A stretch of DNA of 64,000 bases from G051132615 sp051132615 (GTDB taxonomy: Bacteria > Pseudomonadota > Gammaproteobacteria > Burkholderiales > Neisseriaceae): positions 1,488,001 to 1,552,000 of the forward strand of contig NZ_CP152375.1 in the NCBI RefSeq assembly GCF_051132615.1, read 5' to 3'. Below are positions 35,717 to 43,372 of the stretch, piece after piece. The notes below the pieces were generated by a model that was not told where the DNA came from, searched no databases, and saw only the letters and a list, made by a program, of their open reading frames with translations. Positions within the stretch are counted from its first letter, which is position 1. Each line of letters begins with the position of its first letter. The position numbers and the translations under genes are program-made.

Positions 35717-37798
35717 ATGAAACAATTGAAAATATTATCCGGTATTGGTCTGACACTGGCTTTTAGTGGTGTGTGGGCAGCGGCGATTACTGATATTAGC
35801 GCAAGTAATGTAAGTGGTGATCAACATGTTGTGAAAATTACATTTGATGGCCCTGTGGCAAATCCTCTAAGTTTCTCTACAACAAACCCTCCACGTGTTG
35901 CGTTAGATTTTGCGGGTGCAAATGTTAAAATGACTAAACCACAGGTGAATTTAGGAGGGTCTTTAGTTCGATTTGCTACTGCGGTTGAAGGCGGTGGACG
36001 TGCACGTGTTTTGTTAAATTTAACAGAAAATGCAAATTACACAACGGAAGTACAAGGCAATACAGTTTTGGTCAAAGTTGGCACAAAAATAAATGTGGCA
36101 TCTACTGATCGGGTTTCTACTAATGTTACAACAAATGCCATACAAGATGTACCTGTCAATTCGTCTATTGAAAATAATACTAAAGTTGATTTTCGTAGGG
36201 GGGAAAATGGCTCTGGTCGTTTGGAAATTGCATTACCTGCAAAAAATACACCTATTGACATAAACAGACAAGGTAATAAGGTTATTGTTAATTTAGATGG
36301 TGTTCAAATTCCAAGTCGTCAACAAAGAAAGCTTGATGTTGTCGATTTTGCGACACCTGTGAAGAGTGTTGATATTTTTAATAAAGGAAGAAGTGGGCAA
36401 ATTGTACTTGAATCAACTGGTGGCTGGACGTTTACTTCTTTTCAAACAAACGATAAATTGGTTGTTGATGTTACTAAAGATGAAACAGTCTTTAAAGCAG
36501 GAGCCACTGAGGACAAACCAAATTATAGAGGTCAGAAACTTTCTTTAAATTTCCAAGATGTTGAAGTCAGAACAGTTCTACAAGTGATCGCAGAGTTTAC
36601 TGGCTTTAATGTTGTAGTCAGTGATTCAGTTAATGGGAATATGACCTTGAGATTAAAAGATGTGCCTTGGGATCAGGCTCTTAATTTAATTTTGGAATCA
36701 AGAGATTTAGTACAACATAAAGAGAATAATGTTATCAGAATTGAGCCTCGCTCAGAATATACGGCTAGATTAGAAGCAAAACAAGTTGCTTATAAAAAGC
36801 AAAATGAAAATGGCGAGCTGGTTCAAGAAACATTCCGCTTAAGATATAAAGATGTGAAATCATTTGAAGATATTTTAAAAGGGCAAGGTGCAAATAAAGT
36901 TTCTCTTTTAACTGATAGAGGAACAGCCGTTATTGACTCCGGTACAAATACCTTGATTGTAAAGGATATTCGTCCTGTTTTAGAACAAATACGTGGTTTG
37001 ATCGATCAACTGGATGTAGCTGCAAAACAAGTTATTATTGAAGCCAGAGTTGTGGAAGCCAAGGAAGGTTTTTCTCGTGACCTTGGTGTAAAATTTTCAG
37101 TTGCTGGTAACCATCGAAATAACTGGGTAAACAATACACTTGATAATAATGTTACCTCAGTTAATAATTTTGCTAAGGCAACAAAACCTGGGGATGATGG
37201 ATTTAAATTTGGTCCTAATGTTGACTTAGGTGTGACTGGCGCAACAGGCCTATTCAGTATTTATCGTGCGACTGCTTCTATGGCTCTTGGTTTGGAGTTG
37301 AGTGCAATGCAAACTGAAACACAGGGAAAAGTTATTTCTAGTCCTCGGATATTAACTGCTGATCGTCAAGAAGCATATATTGAAGAAGGTACAGAAATTC
37401 CTTATCAGGAAGCTAGCTCTAGTGGCGCAACATCCACTTCGTTTAAAAAGGCTGTGATGAGTCTGAAAGTAACACCTCAAATTACACCAGATGGTAATGT
37501 AATCATGGATGTAGAGGTCAAAAAAGATTCTCCTCAAACTTCTGGTACTTCTGAACCCGCGATCTCTGTACAACGAGTGACAACAAAAGTTAGTGTTGAA
37601 GATGGTGGAACAGTAGTCATCGGTGGAATTTATGTTCAGGAACAGGAAAGCGGAGTAAACAAAATTCCTCTTCTTGGAGACATTCCAGTTATAGGAAGTT
37701 TGTTTAAATCGAAAACAAAAAGGAATGATAGACGAGAGCTTCTTGTTTTCTTAACACCCCGTGTTTTAGCAGATAAAGATAACCAAGTTCGTTATTAA
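35717..37798 (+). CDS. pilQ: Type IV pilus secretin PilQ
   Basis: Outer membrane pore through which the pilus emerges; 693 aa. It has a signal peptide (cleavage after VWA), two peptidoglycan-binding AMIN domains (about residues 26-125 and 160-265), a secretin/TonB short domain and N1 domain (about 280-455), then the secretin barrel with VISSPRILTADRQEAYIEEGTEIPY-type sequence, and ends LLVFLTPRVLAD. The start is the ATG 6 nt after AAGGAA. The small basic repeats seen in Neisseria PilQ are not present. It is followed directly by aroK. Confidence 0.97.
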   Translation: MKQLKILSGIGLTLAFSGVWAAAITDISASNVSGDQHVVKITFDGPVANPLSFSTTNPPRVALDFAGANVKMTKPQVNLGGSLVRFATAVEGGGRARVLLNLTENANYTTEVQGNTVLVKVGTKINVASTDRVSTNVTTNAIQDVPVNSSIENNTKVDFRRGENGSGRLEIALPAKNTPIDINRQGNKVIVNLDGVQIPSRQQRKLDVVDFATPVKSVDIFNKGRSGQIVLESTGGWTFTSFQTNDKLVVDVTKDETVFKAGATEDKPNYRGQKLSLNFQDVEVRTVLQVIAEFTGFNVVVSDSVNGNMTLRLKDVPWDQALNLILESRDLVQHKENNVIRIEPRSEYTARLEAKQVAYKKQNENGELVQETFRLRYKDVKSFEDILKGQGANKVSLLTDRGTAVIDSGTNTLIVKDIRPVLEQIRGLIDQLDVAAKQVIIEARVVEAKEGFSRDLGVKFSVAGNHRNNWVNNTLDNNVTSVNNFAKATKPGDDGFKFGPNVDLGVTGATGLFSIYRATASMALGLELSAMQTETQGKVISSPRILTADRQEAYIEEGTEIPYQEASSSGATSTSFKKAVMSLKVTPQITPDGNVIMDVEVKKDSPQTSGTSEPAISVQRVTTKVSVEDGGTVVIGGIYVQEQESGVNKIPLLGDIPVIGSLFKSKTKRNDRRELLVFLTPRVLADKDNQVRY

Positions 37799-37849
37799 TT
37801 GATCAATTAATCAAGACAATAGTCGCTAATGTACGTTACAATGCCTGCC

Positions 37850-38380
37850 ATGATAAATATGGCAGGCAATTTTTTTCTTATAGGCTTAATGGGGGCAGGG
37901 AAAACAACTGTGGGTAGACAGTTGGCCTTTCGTTTGGGTAAAGATTTTTATGATTCTGATCATGAAATTGTTGCCCGTACAGGTGTGCCTGTGACGACTA
38001 TTTTCGAAATAGAAGGGGAAGAGCGTTTTAGAGCACGTGAAGCCCAAATGATTGCTGAGTTAACCCAAAAACAAAATATTGTTTTGGCAACCGGTGGTGG
38101 CGTTATCTTAAGAGAAGATAATCGTCGCGCATTGGCTCAAAATGGTACAGTTATTTATCTTCGAAGCAGTATTGATGCGATTTTAGAACGTACCCGTTAT
38201 GATCGTACTCGACCTTTATTACAAACAGAAAATCCTAGAGCAAAACTAGAAGCTTTATTTAAACAAAGAGATCCTTTGTACCAAGAAATTGCCGATATTA
38301 CCATTGATGCAAGTGAGTTATTTTTTTCAACACTTATGCGTAATTTGCTGTTAACAATTGAACAATATCCATCTTCATAA
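37850..38380 (+). CDS. aroK: Shikimate kinase
   Basis: Phosphorylates shikimate in the aromatic pathway. About 176 aa. P-loop GLMGAGKTTVGRQLA, DSDHEI for shikimate/Mg binding, ERFRAREAQMI, and ATGGGVILREDNR are all present; LID region YDRTRPLL follows. Four in-frame ATGs lie at 37829-37859 and none has a clear ribosome site. I choose MINMAGNFFLIGLMG for family length; MYVTMPAM at 37829 is possible. Position between pilQ and aroB is conserved in proteobacteria. Confidence 0.94.
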   Translation: MINMAGNFFLIGLMGAGKTTVGRQLAFRLGKDFYDSDHEIVARTGVPVTTIFEIEGEERFRAREAQMIAELTQKQNIVLATGGGVILREDNRRALAQNGTVIYLRSSIDAILERTRYDRTRPLLQTENPRAKLEALFKQRDPLYQEIADITIDASELFFSTLMRNLLLTIEQYPSS

Positions 38381-38382
38381 CC

Positions 38383-39456
38383 ATGATTACATTAACTGTT
38401 TCCACTCCTGATGCTTCTTACCCGATTTTTATTCAAGCCGGTAGCCTAAATACATTACATTATAGTTTGCAACCTTATTTGACCCATCAGTTAGCCATAG
38501 TCACAAATGAAACCATTGCACCGTTATATTTAAGAGCATTTGAATATGCATTGCAAAGTATGGGGGTTTCTTTTTTTAGCATTATTTTGCCTGATGGTGA
38601 GCAGTATAAGAATTGGGAAACACTTAATCTGATTTATGATGCTTTGTTGCGCAAAAAAGCGGAGCGTAATACGACCTTGGTTGCTTTAGGCGGAGGTGTG
38701 ATTGGTGATATGGTTGGGTTTGCTGCTGCTACATACCAAAGGGGTGCGCCCTTCATTCAAGTGCCTACAACATTGCTCAGTCAAGTTGACTCATCTGTTG
38801 GTGGGAAAACAGCAATCAATCATCCTTTAGGTAAAAATATGATTGGGGCGTTTTATCAACCTAAAGCCGTATTGGTTGATATCAATACATTGAATACTTT
38901 ACCAGATAGAGAGTTAAGTGCAGGATTAGCAGAAGTGATTAAGTATGCGCTTATAAAGGATGTGCAGTTTTTATCGTGGCTGGAAGACAATATGGACCTG
39001 TTATTAGCTAGAGATCAAAAAGCGCTCGCATATGCTATTCAAACCAGTTGTCACATGAAGGCGCAAGTAGTGGCTGAAGATGAAAAAGAGCATGGCGTTC
39101 GTGCATTATTAAATTTAGGACATACATTTGGTCATGCCATAGAAACCCAGATGGGATATGGGGTTTGGCTGCATGGAGAGGCTGTCGCCGCTGGTATCAT
39201 GCTTGCTTGTAGGTTGTCTGAAAAATTGGGGTTTTTAGCAAATTCAGATTGTGTCAGGGTGAAAACGCTATTAACTAAAGCAAATTTACCTGTCCAAGCT
39301 CCTTCATTTGCTGTTAGTCAATGGTTGGAGCATATGAGTCATGATAAAAAAGTGGTTCAGGGAAATATACGTTTTGTTTTATTAAAATCTTTAGGATCGG
39401 GATTTGTCACCAGCCAAGTTAGCATATCAGATCTTGAGAGCGTTTTATCATCATAA
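38383..39456 (+). CDS. aroB: 3-dehydroquinate synthase
   Basis: Converts DAHP to 3-dehydroquinate with NAD and a divalent metal; 357 aa. GDGEQYKNWETL-like PDGEQYKNW, ALGGGVIGDMVGFAAATYQRG, VPTTLLSQVDSSVGGKTAINHPLGKNMIG-type sequence, and metal ligands in GLAEVIKY, LNLGHTFGHAIE and LHGEAVAAG are visible. It starts 2 nt after aroK. Confidence 0.98.
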   Translation: MITLTVSTPDASYPIFIQAGSLNTLHYSLQPYLTHQLAIVTNETIAPLYLRAFEYALQSMGVSFFSIILPDGEQYKNWETLNLIYDALLRKKAERNTTLVALGGGVIGDMVGFAAATYQRGAPFIQVPTTLLSQVDSSVGGKTAINHPLGKNMIGAFYQPKAVLVDINTLNTLPDRELSAGLAEVIKYALIKDVQFLSWLEDNMDLLLARDQKALAYAIQTSCHMKAQVVAEDEKEHGVRALLNLGHTFGHAIETQMGYGVWLHGEAVAAGIMLACRLSEKLGFLANSDCVRVKTLLTKANLPVQAPSFAVSQWLEHMSHDKKVVQGNIRFVLLKSLGSGFVTSQVSISDLESVLSS

Positions 39457-39490
39457 TAAATGAAAAAATAATATCAAAGGGGATAAGTAC

Positions 39491-40141
39491 ATGCATAAAT
39501 TGGTTTTAGGTTTGTTATTTTTGTCATCACTGTGTGTGGCACAAGACAAGCAAATATTGACTTTCCCTATTGAGCCACAAGCAATTAAAGTTGATTTATC
39601 ATGTGAGCCTAAACAAGATGAGTTATTTGGCGATAATATTTCTTATCAGCTAATAGGACAAAAACAATTGGGAGATAAGTTAAGTCAATTAATTTTAGAT
39701 AATGCTCAAGAAGTGTTTGCTATTAGAACATGCCAAGAGTTTGATGATTTAACCAAACCTAATCCAGCAATATGGGTCATGAACAAGAAGCCCAATTATC
39801 CATTAGCGACACCCTCATTACCCTTTTACAATTTTAAGTTTCAGCAGCAGTATTGGTTGTTGGTGAAAGATATTGCCTTTTCAACTGAAAACCAGCCTAT
39901 GTATCATGTGTTTGTTTGGCGCAAAGGACAGTGGCAGGAGCAAGAGGATTTTTTTAAGGATCTTGCTTTTTATGGATTTGAAGGAGACAATTTTATTTCG
40001 GGTTTTTATGAAGGAGCTTATTTTATGAAGCATACTTCTATTTTAGAAAAAGGCCATTTAACTCCCCTGAAAAAAGAAGTTTGGGTAAATGATCAATTGG
40101 TTAAGCCGTATGAACCTGATAATAGTGTGTTTGATCGGTAA
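39491..40141 (+). CDS. Exported protein of unknown function
   Basis: 216 aa with an N-terminal signal (MHKLVLGLLFLSSLCVA, cleavage likely after CVA). The mature domain begins QDKQILTFPIEPQAIKVDLSCEP and ends VKPYEPDNSVFDR. It has two Cys residues, many aromatic residues and no internal membrane segment. I recognise no family. AAGGGGATAAGTACATG gives a strong ribosome site, and it starts 34 nt after aroB, so it may be the last gene of the pilMNOPQ-aroKB operon. Confidence 0.7.
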   Translation: MHKLVLGLLFLSSLCVAQDKQILTFPIEPQAIKVDLSCEPKQDELFGDNISYQLIGQKQLGDKLSQLILDNAQEVFAIRTCQEFDDLTKPNPAIWVMNKKPNYPLATPSLPFYNFKFQQQYWLLVKDIAFSTENQPMYHVFVWRKGQWQEQEDFFKDLAFYGFEGDNFISGFYEGAYFMKHTSILEKGHLTPLKKEVWVNDQLVKPYEPDNSVFDR

Positions 40142-40264
40142 AAATGAAGTGAATGATCAAGAGAGGGTTGTGCCCTCCTTATGATTTGGCATAAAGTTGT
40201 ATTATTGAACGCTCCATAGGTATGCGTGGGGCATTTTGCTATTGATGACTTAAAAAGGAAAATC
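40142..40264 (+). promoter_or_regulatory. Upstream region of glyA
   Basis: Contains a short hairpin GAGGG-TTGTG-CCCTC (40163-40177) without a T run, possibly a weak terminator of the preceding operon. A second hairpin GCTCCA...TGGGGC ends near 40230. No glycine aptamer or other known riboswitch core is seen. Confidence 0.3.
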
Positions 40265-41512
40265 ATGTTTGCTAAAAATGCTACATTGGCGTGTTATGAC
40301 CCAGAAATTTCTACAGCTGTTGATTCAGAATACCACCGGCAAGAAGATCATGTAGAGCTGATTGCTTCAGAAAACTATGTCAGTTTTGCTGTAATGCAGG
40401 CACAAGGTTCTATTTTGACCAATAAATATGCAGAAGGGTATCCAAATAAACGTTACTACGGTGGTTGTGAGTATGTTGATCAGGTTGAACAGTTGGCAAT
40501 TGACCGAGTAAAAAAATTATTTGGTGCCGAATACGCTAATGTGCAGCCTCACTCTGGTTCTCAGGCCAATCAAGGAGTTTATGTTTCTGTATTGCAGCCA
40601 GGGGATACTATTTTGGGTATGAGTTTGGCTCATGGTGGCCACTTAACTCATGGTGCCAGCGTGAATATTTCTGGCAAACTCTATAATGTTGTAGCCTATG
40701 GTTTGAATGAAAAAGAAGAGCTAGACTATGATGAAGTAGAACGTTTGGCTTTAGAACATAAACCAAAAATGATTGTTGCTGGTGCTTCGGCTTATTCATT
40801 GGTAATTGATTGGGCACGTTTTAGAGCAATTGCAGATAAAGTGGGGGCTTATTTATTTGTCGATATGGCTCACTATGCTGGGTTGATTGCTGCAGGAGAA
40901 TACCCAAACCCCGTTCCCCATGCTCATTTTGTGACGACAACAACTCACAAAACATTAAGAGGGCCTCGTGGGGGTGTGATTTTGGCTAAAGCCGAGTTTG
41001 AGAAACAACTTAATTCTGCCATCTTCCCCTGTTTGCAAGGTGGTCCTTTAATGCATGTTATTGCAGCTAAAGCGGTTGCTTTTAAAGAAGCTTCATCTGC
41101 AGAATTTAAAGCGTACTCACAGCAAGTTAAGAAAAATGCACAGGTTTTGGCGCAAACGCTCACAAATAGAGGCTTACGTATTGTTTCTGGACGTACTGAA
41201 AGCCATGTGTTCTTGGTAGATTTACGCCCTAAGGGGATTACTGGGAAGTTGGCAGAAGAGGTTCTGGGTAAAGCACATATTACTGTGAATAAAAATGCGA
41301 TTCCAAATGACCCAGAAAAACCTTTTGTGACTTCTGGTATCCGTTTGGGTACACCAGCAATCACCACTCGAGGCTTTCAAGAGCTTCATACAGAACAGTT
41401 AGGTAATTTAATTGCTGATGTATTGGAAAACCCAGAAGATGAAACAGTGCTAAACCGTGTAGCAAAAGAGGTTCAAGCATTATGTGCCCAATTGCCTGTT
41501 TATGAAAAATAA
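40265..41512 (+). CDS. glyA: Serine hydroxymethyltransferase
   Basis: PLP enzyme converting serine and tetrahydrofolate to glycine and methylene-THF; 415 aa. HVELIASENYVS, YAEGYPNKRYYGGCEYVD, HGGHLTHG and the PLP lysine in TTTTHKTLRGPRGG (near residue 230) are clear. I start at the ATG giving MFAKNATL, preceded by AAAAAGGAAAATC; the longer frame has no ribosome site. Monocistronic with a strong terminator. It is functionally coupled to gcvTHP in this window. Confidence 0.98.
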   Translation: MFAKNATLACYDPEISTAVDSEYHRQEDHVELIASENYVSFAVMQAQGSILTNKYAEGYPNKRYYGGCEYVDQVEQLAIDRVKKLFGAEYANVQPHSGSQANQGVYVSVLQPGDTILGMSLAHGGHLTHGASVNISGKLYNVVAYGLNEKEELDYDEVERLALEHKPKMIVAGASAYSLVIDWARFRAIADKVGAYLFVDMAHYAGLIAAGEYPNPVPHAHFVTTTTHKTLRGPRGGVILAKAEFEKQLNSAIFPCLQGGPLMHVIAAKAVAFKEASSAEFKAYSQQVKKNAQVLAQTLTNRGLRIVSGRTESHVFLVDLRPKGITGKLAEEVLGKAHITVNKNAIPNDPEKPFVTSGIRLGTPAITTRGFQELHTEQLGNLIADVLENPEDETVLNRVAKEVQALCAQLPVYEK

Positions 41513-41532
41513 ATAAATCGTTGAATATCAAA

Positions 41533-41564
41533 GGCCATCTTAACCTAAAGATGGCTTTTTTTTT
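41533..41564 (+). terminator. Terminator of glyA
   Basis: GCCATCTT, loop AACCTA, AAGATGGC, then nine Ts. Confidence 0.92.
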
Positions 41565-41628
41565 GGGAAAAAAGCATCAAAAAAATGATTAAGTACTTGG
41601 AGATTAAAGAAATAATAATGAATTCTTA

Positions 41629-41657
41629 TTGACCAAGGTCAAATTGGAGCATATAGT
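41629..41657 (+). promoter_or_regulatory. Promoter of the mra (division and cell wall) cluster
   Basis: TTGACC (41629-41634) and TATAGT (41652-41657) are separated by exactly 17 nt, predicting a start near 41664. The -35 is the left arm of a perfect inverted repeat TTGACC-AA-GGTCAA, which resembles a CRP/FNR-family site. Confidence 0.75.
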
Positions 41658-41667
41658 ATCGGCTAAG

Positions 41668-41693
41668 TGGGTAAAAATGGGGAAAAGTGGAGA
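41668..41693 (+). promoter_or_regulatory. MraZ operator: three direct repeats
   Basis: TGGGTA, TGGGGA and TGGAGA begin at 41668, 41678 and 41688, with an exact 10-nt period. TGGGN repeats with this spacing are the known binding site of MraZ. They lie just downstream of the predicted transcription start, as expected for autorepression. Confidence 0.85.
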
Positions 41694-41710
41694 AAATTCC
41701 ACGATATATT

Positions 41711-42157
41711 ATGTTCGGTGGCGTCAGTATTTTGAGTGTTGACAATAAAGGTCGTTTAGCTGTACCAGCTAAACACCGCGAGGTATTGTTACGTCATTAC
41801 TCCCCAACTTTGGTTGTGACGTTAGAATCGAATGACCATCTTTTGCTTTACCCAGAAAAGAGTTGGACTGTTGTACAAGAAAAATTGTTGAAGTTGCCTA
41901 CAGGTAATCCCGTGCTTAAAGCCTACCAGCGTTTAGTATTAGGATATGCAGAAAGCCAAAATATGGATGGTTCAGGCAGGTTGTTGTTGCCAGCAGTATT
42001 GCGTGAATTAGTGGCTTTAAATAAAGAAGTGGCTTTGGTTGGTATGGGTAATCGGTTTGAGTTGTGGGATATAGAAAAATGGAAAACACAAACTCAAGAA
42101 GCTTTGGCTATTAGTCGAGATGATTTGGCAATGCACTTGGGAGAGTTTTCTTTGTGA
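41711..42157 (+). CDS. mraZ: Transcriptional regulator MraZ
   Basis: AbrB-like ring-forming DNA-binding protein that regulates the division cluster; 148 aa. Two MraZ repeats: SVDNKGRLAVPAKHREVL (N-terminal) and MDGSGRLLLPAVLREL (C-terminal). I start at the ATG giving MFGGVSIL, as in Neisseria relatives, although its ribosome site is weak. A GTG eight codons upstream (41687) has a better GGGGAA site but lies inside the third MraZ box. The stop overlaps the GTG of rsmH. Confidence 0.95.
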   Translation: MFGGVSILSVDNKGRLAVPAKHREVLLRHYSPTLVVTLESNDHLLLYPEKSWTVVQEKLLKLPTGNPVLKAYQRLVLGYAESQNMDGSGRLLLPAVLRELVALNKEVALVGMGNRFELWDIEKWKTQTQEALAISRDDLAMHLGEFSL

Positions 42158-43101
42158 GTTCATTGACTCATGTAACAGTATTGTTGCAAGAAGCTGTAAC
42201 AGCATTGGCTATAAAGCCTGATGGCATTTATGTTGATGCCACGTTTGGGCGTGGAGGGCACAGTAGGTTGATCCTCCAAGCTTTAGGGCAAGATGGCAGA
42301 TTAATTGTTTTTGATAAAGACCCAAGAGCCATAGACGTGGCGCAAAAATTGGCACAAGAAGATTCTAGGGTAACCGTGGTGCATCAGGGGTTTGGATATT
42401 TAAAAAAAGCATTAAATGAATTAGGGGTTGAACAACTGGATGGCGCTTTGTTTGATTTAGGTATTTCTTCTCCACAAATTGATGAAGCACAAAGAGGGTT
42501 CAGTTTTCGTTTTGATGCCCCATTAGATATGCGTATGGATACCAGTAAGGGGCAAACAGCGAAGGATTGGCTAAATGATGCGCCAGAACATGACATTCAA
42601 GAGGTAATAAAAAATTATGGTGAAGAGCGGTTTAGCCGCCAGATTGCAGCAGCCATTGTTGCGCGGCGTCAGCAAAAACCTATTGAGACAACGCTTGAGC
42701 TCAGTGAACTGGTGTCGCAAGTCGTCCGTACTCGCGAACGAGGGCAAAATCCAGCTACACGCACGTTCCAAGCGATAAGGATATTGATTAATAAAGAATT
42801 AGAAGAGTTAGAGCAGGTATTGCCACAAGTTTGCCGCATGTTAGCACCAAATGGGCGTTTGGCAATAATCAGCTTTCACTCGCTAGAAGATAGAATTGTA
42901 AAACAGTTTTTTAAAAAATACACCCAAGCACCCGTATTGCCAAAATGGGTATTGGTTAAAGAAAAGGATTTACCTGTTCCCCCTTTAAAATTAGAGGGAA
43001 AAGCACAAGAACCAACACAGCTAGAAGTGCAAAATAACCCTAGAGCAAGGTCTGCCAGATTGAGAGTGGTCTCTCGCACGACAGGAGCATGGGAAGATTA
43101 A
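42154..43101 (+). CDS. rsmH: 16S rRNA (cytosine-1402-N4) methyltransferase
   Basis: Also called mraW; SAM-dependent enzyme of 315 aa. HVTVLLQEAVTAL, YVDATFGRGGHSRLIL, FDLGISSPQIDEAQRGFSF, TRTFQAIRILINKELEEL and IISFHSLEDRIVKQFF are family signatures. It starts with GTG overlapping the mraZ stop (GTGA). Confidence 0.97.
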   Translation: MSSLTHVTVLLQEAVTALAIKPDGIYVDATFGRGGHSRLILQALGQDGRLIVFDKDPRAIDVAQKLAQEDSRVTVVHQGFGYLKKALNELGVEQLDGALFDLGISSPQIDEAQRGFSFRFDAPLDMRMDTSKGQTAKDWLNDAPEHDIQEVIKNYGEERFSRQIAAAIVARRQQKPIETTLELSELVSQVVRTRERGQNPATRTFQAIRILINKELEELEQVLPQVCRMLAPNGRLAIISFHSLEDRIVKQFFKKYTQAPVLPKWVLVKEKDLPVPPLKLEGKAQEPTQLEVQNNPRARSARLRVVSRTTGAWED

Positions 43102-43104
43102 CCG

Positions 43105-43362
43105 ATGAACAAGCTTAATGTGTTTTTACTTGTTTTAGTCATCATTTCAGCATTTGGTGTCGTTGTTTTACAAGATGAGGCAAAAAAAAATTTTATTGCT
43201 TTAGAACAGGCGCAAAAAGAGGCCAAACGTTTAGATGAAGAATATGCACAGCTTGTTTTAGTCCAAACAAGCCTTGCTAAACATGCCGTTGTAGAAGAGT
43301 TGGCAAAAAAACAGGGCTTATATGCGCCCAGTATTGATCAGATTAGTGTAATAGAACCGTAA
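43105..43362 (+). CDS. ftsL: Cell division protein FtsL
   Basis: Small bitopic divisome protein, 85 aa: N-terminal membrane helix (residues 4-22) followed by a leucine-zipper-like coiled coil (KNFIALEQAQKEAKRLDEEY). It forms a complex with FtsB and FtsQ. Sequence conservation is low, but size, topology and position between rsmH and ftsI are diagnostic. Confidence 0.92.
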   Translation: MNKLNVFLLVLVIISAFGVVVLQDEAKKNFIALEQAQKEAKRLDEEYAQLVLVQTSLAKHAVVEELAKKQGLYAPSIDQISVIEP

Positions 43363-43372
43363 AAGAATTGAT

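Noticed and set aside
40142..40264. Riboswitch upstream of glyA
   Set aside because: Two small hairpins exist, but none of the conserved cores of glycine, SAM or THF aptamers is present.
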